This document shows, piece after piece, positions 7,095 to 15,701 of a stretch of 64,000 bases of DNA. The notes under the pieces are model-generated. The model searched no databases. It worked only from the letters and a program-made list of their open reading frames with translations, and was not told the DNA's origin. The first letter of the stretch is position 1, and each line of letters starts with the position of its first letter. Both the position numbers and the translations under genes were made by a program. Source of the stretch: Spirosoma oryzae (GTDB taxonomy: Bacteria; Bacteroidota; Bacteroidia; Cytophagales; Spirosomataceae); NCBI RefSeq assembly GCF_003002825.1, contig NZ_PVTE01000010.1, positions 62,001 through 126,000 of the forward strand. Direction: 5' to 3'.

Positions 7095-10000
7095 ATGCCC
7101 ACAACATTCAGCTTACATAACCCGACGCCGGGGCTGCACTGGTACGTCAGCAAACCGCTCGGTACGGATCAGATTGCCGCCATCCGCGACCCGCAGGGCG
7201 GACAGACCGTCAAGCAGCCGACGTCGATACCGAGTCCGTTTGCGCGCATCGACCTGGTGCGGTCGGCCTTTCTGAACCTGGCCCTGCGTCCCGACCTTAA
7301 CGGCACAATCAACGATCAGCGTGTTGTCTCCGATGCGCTCGACGTAGGTGAACTGTTTTTCAACTACGACAAGCTCAAAACCTACGTCACGATTACGCCC
7401 TTCGACGTACGCACCGACCTCGACCGGCTGCGAAGCTCGATGAACACGGGGCACCGGCGGCTGGGCGATGCGCTTAAACTGTTTCTCGATCAGGACGCTG
7501 CCGAGTATAACTTCAACGAGATCAACCGGTTGTTTATCCTCAGCTATCGGGGCCGTGTGGTCGGTGGTACGTCGCCCAAGACGCTGTTTTTCAGTGGTGG
7601 AAATGATCTGAGCTGGGTCGATGTATCCATTGGTAACGACCGGTTGTTCGATCCGTCGACAACACCGCTGTACCAGCGTGATATCGAGTATCAGAAATTC
7701 TGGTACGCCATCAAACTGTTCATGCCCAACTTCCGGGAGCGGTTCCGGGAAGTGGACGATTACCTGAACCGGAGTCGGACGCTGCTGCAACAGCAGAATC
7801 CGACGCTGTTCTACCAGCACATTGAAGCGCAGAACGGGCAATCGCTGCTGACCCGCGAACAGTTCGATAACGAATTCGAAGAGCTGATGACCGGCCCCGG
7901 TGACATCGTCGAGGTGTTGGGCTTTCCGCTGCGCAAGAAAAAGTCGGACTCGCGGGCTATCAGTCAGGTCAGTGATTTTATCATCAAGTCTGACAAGTAC
8001 AACCGGATTTACGGCAGCAGTCTGCCGCGCCCGATGGTCTTGCAGAACCGCTTTTTTCGGCAGTTTACCTACGTGCCGCAGGCGCAGTGGAACCCCAACA
8101 CGCCCGTGCCGTACTATGTCCGGGAATCGTGGCGCGACAACCAGCGGTCATTACCCGGTCAGCCCGGCAACTACCCCTGGCTGACGGTCAGCGACTTTCT
8201 GGAGCCGTACCTGATTCGGTTGCCGTACCCCACCGACCGGGGGCGCTTCTACGACGGAAATCTGCAAACGCCCGCCACTGACAAAGGCTTTCTGATTCCG
8301 CTGAAACGCGACTTCTTCGATTTCTTCGATGTCGACGATCTGTTGACGGGACGCGTGCGATTGAAGATGGTCCCGCAGGGCAGCGGCATTCAGGTCTCGC
8401 TCGACATTCCTGTTACGGCACCCGGTCAGCCCGGCAACCAGTTTGTGACGTTCGAGCGTCAGTACAGCCCCGCCATTGGGCAGTCGGCCGCGCCAAACGA
8501 AACAACCAATGAGGGCATTATTCTCGAAAACTCGTTCACTGTCAATGTCTATCCATTCGTGCGGTCTGGCTCGGTTACTGTTCCGGCCGACTACCGCGTG
8601 CAGTTGATCGAATCGGGCTTCGACAGCCAGAATCAGTACAAGCTGACCTACTACAAGCAGCAGGATAACGCGGACGTGGTGCCCGAATCGACGCATCAGC
8701 GTACGGTCCGGCAGCAAAACACCGACGGGTCGAGCGTGTACGACGTGCTTCGGCAGGAGTTCGATTACATGCAGACCAACATCCGGGCCGACGGGCGGGA
8801 ACTGAACGGATTGCTCATTCCCCGCTGGCAACTCTACAACGGCGGCAGTAAGCAGTTCGCCTTCTCGGTCGATTTCGGTACGACCAACACGCACATCGAA
8901 TACAGTGTCGACGGTGGGACGCCCCGGCCGTTCGACGTTGCGGAGATTACGCCACAGGTCGCGACGCTGGTGGCCCCGGCGCAGTACAACCCGGCCCTGT
9001 TTGAGCTGTTTCTGCTGTACGATCTGGAGTTTGTGCCGCCCACGATTGGCCCCGGCAAACCCGATAGTTTCCCAACGCGTACGGCTATTGCCGAGCCGCT
9101 GAACCTGAGCTTTAACCAGCAGACGCAGGCCCTGGCCGACTTCAATATTCCGTTCTACGTCGAGCGGCAACCGGCCGGGTCGAACCGTATCACGACGAAC
9201 CTGAAATGGGCCAAGAACAACGATCAGACCGAACGGCGGGTCGAGGCTTTTCTGGAAGAACTGCTGATGCTGATCAAAAACAAGGTGCTGACCGAAGGGG
9301 GCAACCTGTCGCAGACGACTGTGTTCTGGTTTTTCCCGGCCAGTATGACGCCCGGCCGCGTCAGTCAGCTCCGGGCCGACTGGCAAACCCTCTATGACCG
9401 CTACATCGGCGGAGCACCGGGGCGACTACGCGAAGTATCGGAGTCGGTCGCACCGTTTTACTATTACAAGCAGAACCCTACGCTCAGCGCGTCGGCCCGG
9501 CCGGTTATTAACGTCGACATCGGCGGGGGAACGTCGGATGTGGTGGTCTACGAACGCAACGAACCGCGTCTGCTGACGTCGTTCCGCTTTGCCGGTAACG
9601 CCATCTACGGCGATGCCTTTAGCGAATACGGAGCTGCCAGTCATAACGGCTTCGTTCGCAAATACGCCGATCGGATACAGACGCTGCTCGATAGTCAAAG
9701 CCTGGGTAACCTAAGCGATAACAATCGCCGGATGCTTGACACCAACCGGTCGGAGGATATTCTGGCGTTCTGGTTCTCGATTGAGAAGAGCAATGACGTG
9801 AAGGCGAAGAACATGCTGTCGTTCAACGGCATGCTGGCCAAGGACGAGGACCTGAAGGTGGTGTTCGTGCTGTTCTACACCGCGCTGATTTACCACATCG
9901 CGCAGTTGATGAAGCATAAGGGAATCGGGTTGCCGGGGGCCATCACGTTCAGCGGTACCGGCTCGAAACTGCTCACCATCATCAGTACCGACGATCAGAT

Positions 10001-10532
10001 GCTGGGCAAACTGGCCCGGATCATTTTCGAGAAGGTGTACGAACAAACCTACGACGCCAGCGGCCTGACGCTTTTCTACGAACGGAAAGGGCCGAAGGAA
10101 GTGACTTGCAAAGGGGCGCTGATGCAGCCGACCAACAGCCGTCCGGTCGATACTGAAGCGATCAGCTATGTGTATCCGGCCACCTTCCAGGATGAGTATT
10201 CGGCGCTGACCTATGCTGATCTGCGGAAACCGGAGGTGACGAACTCGCTCCTGAAAGAAACCGCTGCGTTCATCGACTTTTTCTTTGCGCTAAATCAGGA
10301 GTTCAGTTTTGCCCGGAATCTGAACGTATCGGCCCGGTCACTGGCGATTGCGCAACAGGAACTACGGACGCATCTGGACACGTCGCTCATGGATGGTATT
10401 CAACGGAAAGAAAACGAAGTAGCGGCTGAATTCAGCGGTATGGCCGATGCGCTGTCGTCACCCATCGAGGAAACGCTGTTTTTCTACCCGCTGATCGGCG
10501 CGATCAATAAACTGGCTAATGCGCTGGCATAG
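7095..10532 (+). CDS. Large protein with an actin/Hsp70-type (ASKHA) ATPase core
   Basis: A 1145-residue protein. The first ~585 residues show no domain I recognise. Then come the landmarks of the actin/Hsp70/sugar-kinase fold in order: phosphate-1 loop SVDFGTTNTH (about 591-600), phosphate-2 loop NVDIGGGTSDVVVY (about 806-819) and the adenosine-type motif ITFSGTGSK (about 950-958). The last ~150 residues are helical. The ATG at 7095 is preferred to an upstream in-frame ATG at 7035, whose 20 codons lie within a repeat arm. No signal peptide, so cytosolic. Together with the tubulin-like gene this points to a nucleotide-driven assembly or chaperone module. Distant relation to SrfB-type Hsp70-like proteins is possible but not shown. 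Confidence 0.8.
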   Translation: MPTTFSLHNPTPGLHWYVSKPLGTDQIAAIRDPQGGQTVKQPTSIPSPFARIDLVRSAFLNLALRPDLNGTINDQRVVSDALDVGELFFNYDKLKTYVTITPFDVRTDLDRLRSSMNTGHRRLGDALKLFLDQDAAEYNFNEINRLFILSYRGRVVGGTSPKTLFFSGGNDLSWVDVSIGNDRLFDPSTTPLYQRDIEYQKFWYAIKLFMPNFRERFREVDDYLNRSRTLLQQQNPTLFYQHIEAQNGQSLLTREQFDNEFEELMTGPGDIVEVLGFPLRKKKSDSRAISQVSDFIIKSDKYNRIYGSSLPRPMVLQNRFFRQFTYVPQAQWNPNTPVPYYVRESWRDNQRSLPGQPGNYPWLTVSDFLEPYLIRLPYPTDRGRFYDGNLQTPATDKGFLIPLKRDFFDFFDVDDLLTGRVRLKMVPQGSGIQVSLDIPVTAPGQPGNQFVTFERQYSPAIGQSAAPNETTNEGIILENSFTVNVYPFVRSGSVTVPADYRVQLIESGFDSQNQYKLTYYKQQDNADVVPESTHQRTVRQQNTDGSSVYDVLRQEFDYMQTNIRADGRELNGLLIPRWQLYNGGSKQFAFSVDFGTTNTHIEYSVDGGTPRPFDVAEITPQVATLVAPAQYNPALFELFLLYDLEFVPPTIGPGKPDSFPTRTAIAEPLNLSFNQQTQALADFNIPFYVERQPAGSNRITTNLKWAKNNDQTERRVEAFLEELLMLIKNKVLTEGGNLSQTTVFWFFPASMTPGRVSQLRADWQTLYDRYIGGAPGRLREVSESVAPFYYYKQNPTLSASARPVINVDIGGGTSDVVVYERNEPRLLTSFRFAGNAIYGDAFSEYGAASHNGFVRKYADRIQTLLDSQSLGNLSDNNRRMLDTNRSEDILAFWFSIEKSNDVKAKNMLSFNGMLAKDEDLKVVFVLFYTALIYHIAQLMKHKGIGLPGAITFSGTGSKLLTIISTDDQMLGKLARIIFEKVYEQTYDASGLTLFYERKGPKEVTCKGALMQPTNSRPVDTEAISYVYPATFQDEYSALTYADLRKPEVTNSLLKETAAFIDFFFALNQEFSFARNLNVSARSLAIAQQELRTHLDTSLMDGIQRKENEVAAEFSGMADALSSPIEETLFFYPLIGAINKLANALA

Positions 10533-10628
10533 TAGAGACGCAACCCTTTGCGTCTCACTGACCGGATGGTGTCGCCTGCCGGATGGTGTTGCTGACGCGT
10601 GCTGAGACGCAAGGGGTTGCGTCTCTAC
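10532..10628. repeat. GAGACGC-type inverted repeat, copy 2
   Basis: Arms at 10532-10557 and 10603-10628 pair over 26 bp with one mismatch, each arm again being a small palindrome (GAGACGCAA, CCCT, TTGCGTCTC). It starts on the last base of the stop codon of the ATPase gene. Same family as 1376-1454. Confidence 0.9.
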
Positions 10629-10647
10629 ATAAAAAAACAATGGCTGT

Positions 10648-12039
10648 ATGCGAACAAACATTCTTTTCCTGACCCTGCTGGTCGGGGTTGGGACAGTACC
10701 AGCGATAGGCCAAACCGCCAACGATAACCAGGCGGCTGTCGATACGCTGACGAAGGAAGTGGCTAAAGCTGTCTTCAGGACGATCGATCAGCCAAAAGCA
10801 CAGGCCATCTACGCCCAGTTGTTGACCTGTGACGACGGCTGTGATGCCCGCGATATCATCCGAACGGTGGGCAGCTGGGATCAGGTAGGGCAGCGCATCG
10901 AAGAACTGGCTACGCTGAAGAATACGAAGAATTTCGTGAGCATGAGTCCCGCCGATGCCAATGTGGCCATTCGGCAGCAACTGGCGCAGTTCTACCAGAA
11001 GAACCGGGCCTACGCCAGTTATGCCAAGGCGCTGCCACCCGCAGTGCAACAGGGCATTTTGGCCAAGATCGACGCGATGCTGCCGCCCAACGCAACGGCG
11101 TCGACGGACGACGTACCACCCAGTGATGATCCGGCGGTAGAAGATGCCGACGCCCAGTCACCAGGTATTACAGGCGGTGCTGCTGAAGGCGACAACATCT
11201 CAGGGTCGGCGCTGCAACTAAGCAAACTGGAACGGGGTCTTAACGACGCAAAAGACAAACAGATGTGGCTATTGCTTGGGGGCTTACTGGCAGGTTTGAT
11301 CGTTGGCGCTGGCGGCATGTGGGCATTAGCCAGAAAGCAGCGAAACAACGATGCTGACGATTACCAGCGGCAGATTGAGCGGCTAGCTGCTCAACTGGAT
11401 AGCGAAAGCCGAAAAGCGAAGGCGGCAACGAGCACTCCGGCCAAGCCGACACCCGTCCAGGCAACGGAGACCGAGCGCGTAACGCCCAAACCTGCACCAG
11501 CTCCAACGCCAGCTACTGCACCGCCGGTTTCTACCGACTCCACGACGGTCGCGGAGTCGGCTACGGTTGAGCCAGCCGTTGGGCCGTCGAAACCAATACG
11601 AACGGGCGATATCAGCACGAGCAGCGAACCAGCACCTGTGACTGTCGTACCGGAATCGTCCGGGCAGGTGCAGTCGCAGGGGAGTGGGCCGATTGCTACG
11701 CCTACACCACCCCGTAGTCAGGTGTTTTACTGTCCGCCCCCCGATCCGAGTGGTCAGTTCGACCCCAGTCAGCAGACCGACATGCTATCACCCGAATCCG
11801 CTTATCGCTTCAGTGTCGATGCGACCCAGCCCACTACGGCAACCTTCCGGTTTGAAGCCGAGCCGGGTCGGCTAGCCCGCCTGTTGACTTATCGTAATTA
11901 CATGATCGAGCCGGCCTGCGAGAGCGAGAACACTTACGCGAACGGACACACGCGTGTGGCCATGCGTCGCGATGGCGTAGCCGTACAGGAAAATGGCGTC
12001 TGGCGAGTCAAGACAAAGGCGCTGATCCGCTATGAATAA
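10648..12039 (+). CDS. Exported single-span protein with coiled coil and Pro/Thr-rich linker
   Basis: A 463-residue protein with signal peptide (MRTNILFLTLLVGVG, probable cleavage after AIGQ), a helical domain (about 25-150), a transmembrane segment (about 205-226, LLLGGLLAGLIVGAGGMWAL), a short charged coiled coil (about 232-255), a Pro/Thr/Ala-rich linker (about 260-350) and a compact C-terminal domain (about 350-463, starting VFYCPPPDPSG). The topology puts the helical domain in the periplasm and the C-terminal domain in the cytosol. The linker and domain style matches the WG-repeat protein at 13382, which suggests the two are built to the same plan. Family unknown. Confidence 0.75.
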   Translation: MRTNILFLTLLVGVGTVPAIGQTANDNQAAVDTLTKEVAKAVFRTIDQPKAQAIYAQLLTCDDGCDARDIIRTVGSWDQVGQRIEELATLKNTKNFVSMSPADANVAIRQQLAQFYQKNRAYASYAKALPPAVQQGILAKIDAMLPPNATASTDDVPPSDDPAVEDADAQSPGITGGAAEGDNISGSALQLSKLERGLNDAKDKQMWLLLGGLLAGLIVGAGGMWALARKQRNNDADDYQRQIERLAAQLDSESRKAKAATSTPAKPTPVQATETERVTPKPAPAPTPATAPPVSTDSTTVAESATVEPAVGPSKPIRTGDISTSSEPAPVTVVPESSGQVQSQGSGPIATPTPPRSQVFYCPPPDPSGQFDPSQQTDMLSPESAYRFSVDATQPTTATFRFEAEPGRLARLLTYRNYMIEPACESENTYANGHTRVAMRRDGVAVQENGVWRVKTKALIRYE

Positions 12040-12040
12040 C

Positions 12041-12120
12041 GGTTTATGGTATTCAGTCTACGGTTGACGGTCGTCAGCATGCGATAGCCGCCGTCAACCG
12101 TCAACCGAATACCGTAAACC
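12041..12120. repeat. Intergenic hairpin built of 7-nt units (GTTTACG type)
   Basis: Left units: GTTTATG, GTATTCA, GTCTACG, GTTGACG, GTCGTCA. Right units: CGTCAAC, CGTCAAC, CGAATAC, CGTAAAC. It sits between two converging genes, starting 1 nt after one stop codon and abutting the other. Confidence 0.9.
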
Positions 12121-12678
12121 CTAATTGATTAAACAGCCGACTGGCGTTGTGCGGGGTATGGCGACGGGCTGATTCGTCAGCGTTGCATCGATCGCATCAC
12201 GGAGATAGAAAGCCGTGGGAGCCGGTCGGGCGCGGCCAAGGCGGTAGAACTGATCGTCGACACTGCCCTGATAAAGAACCTTTCCATCGGCCGACAACAG
12301 AACCACCTCGGGCGTTGTCGTGACGCGGTATCGCTTGACCAGCTTATGGCGTGGGTCGAGCTGGTAGGGCAGGCGTAGCGAGTAGGCTGTTGCGAACGCC
12401 TGTGCTTCTGCCTGCGTTACCGTTTCGGCTGGAAACACGGCCTCGAAGCGTACCTGACCCGCATACGTGTCTGCTAACTGCTGCGTCCGTCCCGTCGTTT
12501 TCTGGCAAATCGGACATTCCGTTTCCAGAAAAATAAGCACTCGCAGTGGGGCTGCATCCGGCTTTGGTCGGGCCGATACAAACAGAAGACTAAGTGCAAT
12601 CAGATTCAGCCAGGTGGCCCAGGGTCGTTTAAACGTCAGCCGCCTTTTTCGATCTACGGTACAGGTCGATGGAAGCAT
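12121..12678 (-). CDS. Thioredoxin-fold protein with a CPIC motif
   Basis: About 185 residues: an N-terminal hydrophobic segment (LNLIALSLLFVSA), then a thioredoxin-like domain beginning PLRVLIFLETECPICQKT. CPIC has the spacing of a redox-active CxxC, and VTTTPEVVLLSADGKVLYQG supplies the cis-Pro strand and the following beta hairpin. It resembles AhpC/TSA- or TlpA-like envelope redoxins. The first in-frame ATG is at 12694-12696; the one at 12676-12678 is preferred only slightly. It is the sole minus-strand gene among the plus-strand cluster and may be an unrelated insertion. Confidence 0.75.
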   Translation of the reverse strand: MLPSTCTVDRKRRLTFKRPWATWLNLIALSLLFVSARPKPDAAPLRVLIFLETECPICQKTTGRTQQLADTYAGQVRFEAVFPAETVTQAEAQAFATAYSLRLPYQLDPRHKLVKRYRVTTTPEVVLLSADGKVLYQGSVDDQFYRLGRARPAPTAFYLRDAIDATLTNQPVAIPRTTPVGCLIN

Positions 12679-12725
12679 GTGTAACGGGTAATCCATTTAC
12701 CAAACTACGAACAACGAACGAAATT

Positions 12726-13292
12726 ATGCCAACAGGAACGCGATACATCGTCTGGTTTTGCCTGCTCGTACTGAGTCAGCTGGCGGGCTGCTCCGGCTGT
12801 TCGCGTTCGGGTAGCCATCAGCCACGACGGACAAAACGAAAGCCAGCTCCGGATACGGTCAGCACCCGGACGACGGCTCCGCCGGTATTGAAACAGATCG
12901 GCGATGGCCCCACGGAAGTGGCGATGGAAAAGCGAAACGGCGTCTACGTTGTCCCCGTCACGATCAACGGGCAACCGATGCACTTCATTCTCGATACGGG
13001 GGCCAGCCTGATTTCCATGTCGACGACGGAAGCTGAAACCTTATTCAAACAGGGAACGATCACGAGCCGTGATATTATCGGGCAGTCACGATTTCAGGAT
13101 GCCAACGGCGATATTTCCCCCGGTTCTATCGTTCGGCTGCGTTCCGTTCAGATCGGTGACCGGGTGCTGGAGAATGTCAGCGCCAATGTGGTTGGCAATA
13201 CGAAAGCCCCACTACTGCTGGGGCAGTCGGCGCTGTCGAAGTTCGGACGGATTTCGCTCGATTATCGGCGGAACATCGTGACGTTTGACTGA
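12726..13292 (+). CDS. Retropepsin-like aspartic protease, lipoprotein
   Basis: A 188-residue protein with signal peptide and lipobox LAGC (Cys22), a basic/Pro-rich linker, then a single aspartyl-protease lobe. FILDTGAS (catalytic Asp90) and the downstream LLLGQSALSKFGRISLD strand are the usual pattern of bacterial retropepsin-like (gag-asp) enzymes, which work as dimers. The ATG at 12726 is chosen since it directly precedes the signal peptide; the frame extends 19 codons further without a plausible leader. It should act at the envelope. A substrate among neighbouring envelope proteins is possible but not shown. Confidence 0.85.
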   Translation: MPTGTRYIVWFCLLVLSQLAGCSGCSRSGSHQPRRTKRKPAPDTVSTRTTAPPVLKQIGDGPTEVAMEKRNGVYVVPVTINGQPMHFILDTGASLISMSTTEAETLFKQGTITSRDIIGQSRFQDANGDISPGSIVRLRSVQIGDRVLENVSANVVGNTKAPLLLGQSALSKFGRISLDYRRNIVTFD

Positions 13293-13381
13293 CGTTGGGT
13301 GTTTTGCTGGTATAGGCCGAACTTTGCCGTCATCACTAGTGCAAATTACCCAACGGGTCGGCTCGTTGGCCCCACTCAATC

Positions 13382-14776
13382 ATGACCGAAACGGAACTCA
13401 CCGACCGACTGCGTGAACAGCTTATACTGAACGGACCCGATGCGTGGCAGACGGGCGATTACCCATACCAGGCCGCTCAACTGGGCCTGTCGGATGAAGA
13501 CGCCCGGAAGCGGGCAATGGTTGTGCGCGACGAGGTGCTGGCCAACAGCCTGCTGCTGGATCAGATTCGGGCCCGTATCGCGCGGCTGATCGAACCGTCG
13601 CGGGTACACCTCTACGAGCAGGATCTGAGCAAGATCATCAATGCCGCCGGCTCGCTGGGTCTCTCCCCCGATTTTGTCCGTTCGCGCTGGATTCCGGCCG
13701 AGAAGGCGCGTCTGATGCCAACCCCGCCGGTTCAGCCACCTATGGACATGGTGCAACCGACACCTGAACCGCGCGTTGTCGACGAACCGGTCAAGCCCGT
13801 TGTCGTACCGCCCGTGGTAGTTCTCCCTCCCGTTGAGGAGCCGCCAGCGCCCGTCGTTGTTCCCGAGCCAGTTATCACGCGGTCCGAGCCGGTTTTGCCG
13901 CCGGAGCCAGCGCCGATATCCCGTCGGGAACCCGAACCCACTGTCGGCCCCCCGCCGGTCGTTCGTTCGTTCACGGCTACGCCGGCCCGCGTGAAGCGGG
14001 GGCAACCGGTAACGCTCGACTGGGATGTTGTCAATGTGCTGGCCGTCACGATCGATGACCTGGGCGAAGGACTTTCACCGAAAAATCGCGGCTGGGTGAA
14101 ACCGTCCAAATCGACTGATTATACCTTGTTCGATGCCAACAACAATCCGCTCAGCACGGTGCGTGTCGAGGTGATAAAGCCGGATAGAAGTGGCCTCTAC
14201 GGTGTGCTGTTCGCCCTGGCACTACTGGTGATTATCTACTGGTTTGTCCGATCGAGCAACACGCGGCAACCGCCCAAACGGGAAGAAACGCGGCAGGAAG
14301 AAACCCTGAACCGGCAACTGCCCTACACCGAGCGTGAACCGGTGACATCCGCTGCTGATGAGCCGGTACCCGCCAGTACGGATACGGTGGCCACGTCTGT
14401 TGCGGAAGCACCTGTAGCAACCGAAGCCAGCCCGGAAAAAACGACGAAGGAGTCGGAACCCGCCGTCGAGCAGACTACCGATACGCGGACAGCCTCGACT
14501 GATAACACACCGACTACCCCCAGCGACGCCCGGCAGGGACGCTACGAAGAATCGTTTGGTAACAGCCCGTACGACAAAGTGGAGTTGGGTGTCGACGATC
14601 ACGGCTGGCGTCGGGCCCGCAAAAATGGCCGGTGGGGGTACATCGATCAGCACGACAACTGGGTTATCGAGCCCCGCTTCGAAGCCATCACGCCCTTCCG
14701 CAACGACATCGCATCGGCTTTCCTCGACGGTCAACTGCTAAAAATCGACCGCTCGGGCGAGCCTGTTCGTCCCTGA
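13382..14776 (+). CDS. Single-span protein with Ig-like domain and WG repeat
   Basis: A 464-residue protein without a signal peptide. Order: helical N-terminal domain (1-115), Pro/Val-rich linker (120-195), Ig-like domain (200-268, FTATPARVKRGQPVTLDWDV), transmembrane span (about 272-292, GVLFALALLVIIYWFV), Thr/Glu-rich linker, and one WG-type repeat near residues 416-440 (GRWGYIDQHDNWVIEPRF). It ends 7 bp before the convergent gene at 14784. It shares layout with the protein at 10648, so I treat it as the distal part of the tubulin/actin cluster. Confidence 0.75.
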   Translation: MTETELTDRLREQLILNGPDAWQTGDYPYQAAQLGLSDEDARKRAMVVRDEVLANSLLLDQIRARIARLIEPSRVHLYEQDLSKIINAAGSLGLSPDFVRSRWIPAEKARLMPTPPVQPPMDMVQPTPEPRVVDEPVKPVVVPPVVVLPPVEEPPAPVVVPEPVITRSEPVLPPEPAPISRREPEPTVGPPPVVRSFTATPARVKRGQPVTLDWDVVNVLAVTIDDLGEGLSPKNRGWVKPSKSTDYTLFDANNNPLSTVRVEVIKPDRSGLYGVLFALALLVIIYWFVRSSNTRQPPKREETRQEETLNRQLPYTEREPVTSAADEPVPASTDTVATSVAEAPVATEASPEKTTKESEPAVEQTTDTRTASTDNTPTTPSDARQGRYEESFGNSPYDKVELGVDDHGWRRARKNGRWGYIDQHDNWVIEPRFEAITPFRNDIASAFLDGQLLKIDRSGEPVRP

Positions 14777-14783
14777 AAATCCC

Positions 14784-15689
14784 TCACCGATCGATCCAGT
14801 CGTCGGGGCCGAGTGTGACAAGTAACTTCTGGAAGGATGTCCAGTCGCCCGAACTTGTCACGCCAATGCGATTGCCGGGCAAGGGCTCGAACACGAATGG
14901 ACTGCCCCGCACCTCCCGCTGATTGATGTACACATGCAACGCTTTCTCGACGCGCCGGATTACCAGCTGATTCCGGTTTGGCTCGACAGGTACGCCCGGT
15001 CGAAAGAAATCGTCGGTCATTACCGAATCGGTAGCCTGCCCGTCAATCAGTCGGGTGAGCGCCATCGTGCCGTCGCTGCGCAGGCGGAAGGCGCACAGAT
15101 TCAGCGAGTCACGAACCCCGAATAGTAGCCCACCCGACGGTACCCGGCCCGAATCCGCCACCACGTCGATTCGGATCGTGAAATAGGGGGCCAGGTTGAG
15201 GTTCATCTCCGTGGGTAGCGGCACGACGCTGTAGGCTACTTCGCCGGGTGCCGGGCTTAGTCGCCGGATGTTGTACTTGCCGAAGCCAATCTGATAGTGG
15301 TAACCGCCCTTCCGGCCACCGCGCCAGCCACTGCGGTTCGTGGCAAAGTCGCCCGAGAAGGCAGGGCGGTAGCTCTGGGGCCGTGCTGGCACGCGCCCGA
15401 TTGCCGGTGCCGGACGGGTTGGCAGCGTCGATGCGGTAGGCGCGGAAGCGGGTACTGTAACTGTAGCAACAGCCGTAGTGGGTGCTGGTGTTGGCCGGGT
15501 TGGGTTAGGAACGTTGGTCGGGGCGGGGGAGGCATGCGTCGCATGTCGGGACAGCGATACCTGTTGCCACTCGCTGCTGGTCGATTCGGTTTCTTCTACG
15601 GTTTGCGTGGAGTCCGGCTGCGTTTGCGCGTAGCTTACCACCGAACCAACTAGTCCGGATAAAAGCACGAAAACAGCCAGATAGCGCAT
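14784..15689 (-). CDS. Exported protein with a laminin G/concanavalin-like domain
   Basis: A 301-residue protein with a signal peptide (MRYLAVFVLLSGLVGSVVSYAQ), a Thr/Pro/Ala-rich linker (about 30-105) and a beta-sandwich-like domain (about 108-301). Elements such as YFTIRIDVVADSG, GGLLFGVRDSLN, RNQLVIRRVEKALHVYIN and GNRIGVTSSG are typical of LamG or DUF1080-type jelly rolls that bind glycans or stand as structural modules. No catalytic residues are evident. It is third in a tight minus-strand operon (12-bp gap). Confidence 0.65.
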   Translation of the reverse strand: MRYLAVFVLLSGLVGSVVSYAQTQPDSTQTVEETESTSSEWQQVSLSRHATHASPAPTNVPNPTRPTPAPTTAVATVTVPASAPTASTLPTRPAPAIGRVPARPQSYRPAFSGDFATNRSGWRGGRKGGYHYQIGFGKYNIRRLSPAPGEVAYSVVPLPTEMNLNLAPYFTIRIDVVADSGRVPSGGLLFGVRDSLNLCAFRLRSDGTMALTRLIDGQATDSVMTDDFFRPGVPVEPNRNQLVIRRVEKALHVYINQREVRGSPFVFEPLPGNRIGVTSSGDWTSFQKLLVTLGPDDWIDR

Positions 15690-15701
15690 AGACGAATTAG
15701 G

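Noticed and set aside
3353-14776. Known phage-defence or plasmid-partition system
   Set aside because: No nuclease, protease-effector, TIR, centromere-like iterons or DNA-binding adaptor of the TubZRC or ParMRC kind is seen. The lipoproteins and membrane spans point to the envelope.
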